This document shows, piece after piece, positions 5,351-8,319 of a stretch of 8,319 nucleotides of DNA. Source of the stretch: an uncultured Alphaproteobacteria bacterium (GTDB taxonomy: Bacteria > Pseudomonadota > Alphaproteobacteria > Puniceispirillales > Puniceispirillaceae). Under the pieces are notes generated by a model. It made no database searches, was not told where the DNA came from, and was given only the letters and a program-made list of their open reading frames with translations. The stretch is taken from positions 1-8,319 of the forward strand of contig CAJYBL010000055.1 in NCBI GenBank assembly GCA_913064995.1. The letters run 5' to 3'. The position numbers were made by a program, and so were the translations under genes. Numbering within the stretch: the first letter of the stretch is position 1; each line of letters begins with the position of its first letter.

Positions 5351-7114
5351 TCAGCTTTGAGAGAGTGTGGTCAGCGCCTCACCAATATAACGTGCGCGTT
5401 TTTTGGGCTTTAACTGGTGAATATCAACCAAAACCAACCCATCAACACAATGGTTAAAGGCCGGATCAATGCTAAAGCCGCAAAACCGCACTCCACCCGG
5501 GGTGCAAACATCGGCATATTGCTTGAATAATGTTGGTATTTTCAGCCCCATAAACCCAAGTTGGCTGCGAAGCCATTCTTGATCCATGTCAAAATCCAGA
5601 CCGGGCATATGCTGACGCAAATTTGCCACGCTATCCGCATCAATCACATAAGGAATAGCAGGAATCGCAAAATGATCCGGATCGGCAAAATGAGTTGAAT
5701 AGAAATGCACCAACATATCACGCGCCGGTTTTGGCATATTATTTGACAAGCTGACCGGGCCAAACAGATATCTGACTTGCGGATGCGATGCGAGATAGGC
5801 ACCAATCCCCTGCCATAGATAATCAAGACTGCGAAGCCCCCAATATTGAGGCTGGACAAAGCTTCGCCCAAGTTCCAAACCTTGCGCGAACAGGGGCTGA
5901 ATTGACGGCTGATAGTCAAAAAGCGAATGTGAATAAAGCTTTGTTTTTGGCTGTCCCTGCCAGCGCCATATCTCGCCAAGGCGATAGGCACCTGCAATTT
6001 CCAGCCCATTATCATCCCACAATAATAGGTGGCGGTAATAATGATCGAATTGGTCAATATCCTTGCTTTGCCCTGTGCCCTCGCCAACCAACCGAAAGGT
6101 CAGTTCGCGCAACCGGCCAATTTCATCCATAACAGCGGTGTTTTCGGCATAATCAACCAGCAGAATATGCTTGTTATCCGCGGTTACGCCCAGCTTTTCG
6201 GCCGATTTCAGCTCATCACGAAGGGTTTTTCGTGACACCGGATGAATAATGCCTTTTGGCGTTTTGAAAACGGGGGATTTTCCGCGCCCAAGACGCCACA
6301 AATGCCGGTTCACAAGCTGCGCCTTTTCACGCCGCCCCATTGGCAGTAACTCAAAATCACCAATAGGAATTGGTTGGCCGATGGTCAGGCTGATCTTGCC
6401 CTTAAATCCTGTCATTTCACGCGGCAGCATCAGCATGGATAGCGTCGCGCTTAACCTGGCAACAAGATAAAAAAGAACCGAATTTCGCGCCCTGATATGA
6501 ATTGGCAAAATGGGTGCCGAGGTTTTTTCGGCAATGCGCAAAAACCCCGATAGCCATTTGCAATCACGAATGCCTTTTGGCCCTGCCCGCGACACCGCAC
6601 CAGCGGGAAAAATAATAACCGCACGATCCTGATTTAACGCCGTAATAATCCGCTCTAAATCGGCTTTATGCGTTTCCCCACCAAATGCATCCACCGCTAG
6701 AAACATGCTGTTTAGTGAATTGATATTCAATAACAATTCATTAACAACAATCGACACGTCACGGCGTGTTTTCCCGATAAGGCGAAGCAGTGTCAACCCA
6801 TCTAGCCCACCAAGCGGATGATTGGCAACAATCAACACCCGCCCAGTGACAGGGATGTTTTTGATTTCGTCATGGCGAACCAGATAATCAAGCTGCAATT
6901 CGTGAAAAACCTGATCAATAAAATCAGATCCCTTGAGATAGCCATGTTTTTGCAAAAACTGATTTATGCGGTCTTCATTCACAAGGGTGCGAAGGCCCCA
7001 GGTCAAAAACCGGACAATCACCGCTGGATAATGCTTTAATGATGGCATACGGGCCTGCAAAACCGCGCCAACATCAATCAATTTTGTCGTTGTTTCAGGC
7101 ATATCTAACATCAT
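5351..7114 (-). CDS. OlsF-like bifunctional acyltransferase (PlsC-type plus GNAT-type)
   Basis: A 587-residue fusion. Residues about 90-300 are a lysophospholipid acyltransferase (PlsC/OlsA-like) domain with the catalytic NHPLGGLD (N98, H99, D105), a substrate-binding FPAGAVSR (169-176) and PILPIHI (201-207). Residues about 315-560 are a GNAT-like N-acyltransferase of the OlsB/hemolysin type, with LRELTFRLVGEG (335-346), a WDDNGLEIAGAYRLG strand pair (366-380), LELGRSFVQPQYW (413-425) and LFGPVSLSNN (450-459). Characterised OlsF proteins have this same order: the C-terminal half N-acylates ornithine from acyl-ACP and the N-terminal half O-acylates the lyso-lipid, giving phosphorus-free ornithine lipid at the inner membrane. 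The amino acid used here is inferred. ATG codons at 7114, 7111 and 7102 are all possible; a GAG six bases before 7111 slightly favours that one. It lies 100 nt after the glutathione S-transferase gene and 57 nt before the 88-residue gene. Confidence 0.88.
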   Translation of the reverse strand: MMLDMPETTTKLIDVGAVLQARMPSLKHYPAVIVRFLTWGLRTLVNEDRINQFLQKHGYLKGSDFIDQVFHELQLDYLVRHDEIKNIPVTGRVLIVANHPLGGLDGLTLLRLIGKTRRDVSIVVNELLLNINSLNSMFLAVDAFGGETHKADLERIITALNQDRAVIIFPAGAVSRAGPKGIRDCKWLSGFLRIAEKTSAPILPIHIRARNSVLFYLVARLSATLSMLMLPREMTGFKGKISLTIGQPIPIGDFELLPMGRREKAQLVNRHLWRLGRGKSPVFKTPKGIIHPVSRKTLRDELKSAEKLGVTADNKHILLVDYAENTAVMDEIGRLRELTFRLVGEGTGQSKDIDQFDHYYRHLLLWDDNGLEIAGAYRLGEIWRWQGQPKTKLYSHSLFDYQPSIQPLFAQGLELGRSFVQPQYWGLRSLDYLWQGIGAYLASHPQVRYLFGPVSLSNNMPKPARDMLVHFYSTHFADPDHFAIPAIPYVIDADSVANLRQHMPGLDFDMDQEWLRSQLGFMGLKIPTLFKQYADVCTPGGVRFCGFSIDPAFNHCVDGLVLVDIHQLKPKKRARYIGEALTTLSQS

Positions 7115-7214
7115 GGGCTCGCTAGTTTAAAAGGCATGATTGCCAATTGATGTTACGGTTTCATGACAATTTATAAATCTGTCCAAATTTTGGCACCACA
7201 GCTGGCAAATCCGG

Positions 7215-7880
7215 CTAGGGCTGTGGCGGAAAGGCGATTGATAGTCCATCAGGATTCCATTGCGGATATTTTTGCATCACCAGCCGGAATCTGGCCGAGT
7301 CAAGAAAACCACCAAGCCATGCATGAAGATGCGGCCAGGATTGATCATCAAACCAGTCAGGATCGGCAATACGGAACTGGCGCACAAAAGGCAGGCTGGC
7401 AAAATCCAAAAGGCCGAGATGCGGCCCCGACAGCGCGCCTGTTTGCTGTAAATCCTGATCAAGCTCCGTCAAAAATGTGCCGCCGCTATCGCGATGAGCC
7501 GAACCGGCGTCACGATTATAACGGCTGGCATATTTATAGCGGTCAAGATCATGTTTAAACGCGCCATCCAGCCGATCCAGAAATACCATGGCCAACGCCG
7601 GATTTTGCCGCCAAACAGCAAGCCAGTTTTCAGGATCATTCTGCCCAAGCGCCCAGAACATAATATCGCGGCTTTCGTCAATCACCTGCCCATTTTCAAG
7701 CTTTAGGACTGGCACCGTGCCTTTTGGCGATGTGGCCAGAAAATCGGCTGGCTTGTCACGAAGCAGAATTTCCCGCAATTGAACTTTTTGACCACTTGCT
7801 GCAATGGCAAGCCGCGCCCGCATGGCATAGGGGCAACGCCGAAAACTCCAGAAAATCGGGAGATGGTCGACATGCGCCAT
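7215..7880 (-). CDS. Glutathione S-transferase family protein
   Basis: A 221-residue cytoplasmic protein. Residues 7-80 form the thioredoxin-fold N-terminal domain with RRCPYAMRARLAI (14-26; C16 is the likely catalytic cysteine, as in cysteine-type GSTs), the cis-proline block SPKGTVPVL (51-59; P57) and the glutathione-contacting DES (68-70). The all-helical C-terminal domain follows, with LPFVRQFRIAD and WPHLHAWL typical of a widespread proteobacterial subfamily of undefined substrate. ATG 7880 is chosen over the 93 nt of open frame upstream because it puts the first strand at the N terminus and comes 4 nt after the stop of the HugZ-like gene. The ribosome binding site is poor, so translation probably depends on coupling to that upstream gene. 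A conjugating, reducing or deglutathionylating role cannot be told apart from sequence. Confidence 0.9.
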   Translation of the reverse strand: MAHVDHLPIFWSFRRCPYAMRARLAIAASGQKVQLREILLRDKPADFLATSPKGTVPVLKLENGQVIDESRDIMFWALGQNDPENWLAVWRQNPALAMVFLDRLDGAFKHDLDRYKYASRYNRDAGSAHRDSGGTFLTELDQDLQQTGALSGPHLGLLDFASLPFVRQFRIADPDWFDDQSWPHLHAWLGGFLDSARFRLVMQKYPQWNPDGLSIAFPPQP

Positions 7881-7884
7881 GTTT

Positions 7885-8319
7885 TTAGGCTTTGCTGATA
7901 TGGGCGGCAATCGCAAAATCAGAACCGGTAACGGTAAAGGCCTTGGCAAAACCCAACACCAAAACACCATCACGCGGCACTAGCTGGAACATATGAAAAT
8001 CGCCAAAATTGCGGATCAAATCCATGGTTGGCCCATGCGCTGCGGAAAAATCATAACAAAGCCCACCGAATTTGGCATCGTCACGCGCAATTTCAATTGC
8101 ATCCACAGCAAATTTCAACCGGTTTCGCGCCCAAATATTCTGGCTTTTGGCTTCGTCGGCACAAAGTATACATGTTGCCGCGCCTTGCGCCATCAAATCG
8201 CGAACATGCTGCGACAGATGACTGGTAAAAATATACAATCCATCATCACGCCGAATATATGGCGACACTCCCATTTCAGGACTGTCTTGCTGGCTGTTCA
8301 CCGCAATATAGAGGGTGCG
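7885..8319 (-). CDS. HugZ-like pyridoxamine-phosphate-oxidase-fold protein (5' partial)
   Basis: The frame is open to the right edge of the window, so this is a 144-residue C-terminal part; an internal GTG at 8301 falls inside the first conserved strand (RTLYIAVNSQ) and is not the true start. The PNPOx-like split-barrel fold shows in GVSPYI (17-22), LYIFTSHLSQHVRDL (28-42), CILCADEAKSQNIWARNRL (50-68) and FGDFHMFQLVP (105-115). This resembles HugZ/heme-utilisation proteins, which bind flavin or heme and in some bacteria release iron from heme. The protein ends shortly after the barrel at HISKA and lacks the C-terminal DUF2470 domain of full HugZ, so it is the short form and heme degradation is uncertain. 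TAA at 7885-7887 precedes the glutathione S-transferase start by 4 nt, a probable operon. Confidence 0.86.
   Translation of the reverse strand, partial: RTLYIAVNSQQDSPEMGVSPYIRRDDGLYIFTSHLSQHVRDLMAQGAATCILCADEAKSQNIWARNRLKFAVDAIEIARDDAKFGGLCYDFSAAHGPTMDLIRNFGDFHMFQLVPRDGVLVLGFAKAFTVTGSDFAIAAHISKA

Noticed and set aside
5644..6087. 147-codon frame inside the OlsF-like gene
   Set aside because: Same strand, shifted frame of a well-supported protein; no family motif and no ribosome binding site.
7163..7558. 131-codon plus-strand frame across the glutathione S-transferase gene
   Set aside because: Antisense to a clear family member and low-complexity in character.

Overview
The window looks like a chromosomal segment of a marine-type alphaproteobacterium. 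The inference rests on roughly balanced base composition, gene families and fusions common in that class (a short HugZ-like flavin protein beside a CPYA-type glutathione S-transferase, a type II haloacid dehalogenase, DUF1330, a DCC protein), and dense packing with short gaps. SAR116-like lineages would fit, but no marker gene here fixes the taxon. No rRNA, tRNA, insertion sequence, CRISPR array or phage gene is visible.

Left part (1-425): the possible tail of a + strand gene (1-99), then a self-contained 48-residue membrane-peptide ORF with a good Shine-Dalgarno (208-354) and a convincing Rho-independent terminator (374-425). This ORF matches nothing I recognise and its arginine codons differ from its neighbours.

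Plus-strand block (557-2750): a YeeE/YedE (TsuA-like) sulfur-compound permease, a type II HAD dehalogenase-like hydrolase, and a DUF1330 protein 21 nt further on. The DUF1330 gene runs tail-to-tail into a minus-strand DCC (DUF393) thiol-disulfide protein (2747-3133); their stop codons share one CTAG.

Middle (3134-4991): divergent from the DCC gene is a two-gene operon for the split form of aconitase X, large catalytic subunit then small swivel subunit, overlapping by ATGA. Split bacterial AcnX enzymes have been tied to cis-3-hydroxy-L-proline dehydration, but no hydroxyproline gene is present and the swivel subunit belongs to a variant sequence type, so the substrate is open.

Minus-strand block (8319 to 5027, transcribed right to left): a HugZ-like flavin/heme protein cut by the window edge, a glutathione S-transferase 4 nt downstream, a 587-residue fusion of a PlsC-type acyltransferase with a GNAT-type N-acyltransferase (OlsF architecture, making ornithine-type aminolipids), and an unrecognised 88-residue protein with a near-perfect Shine-Dalgarno. 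The last two may be cotranscribed.

The points most worth a second look are the 48-residue peptide gene with its own terminator, the OlsF-like fusion with the unknown 88-residue partner, and the variant AcnX, whose large-subunit gene shows a shift in glycine codon use part-way along. I see no clear multi-gene defence system or other wholly new system.
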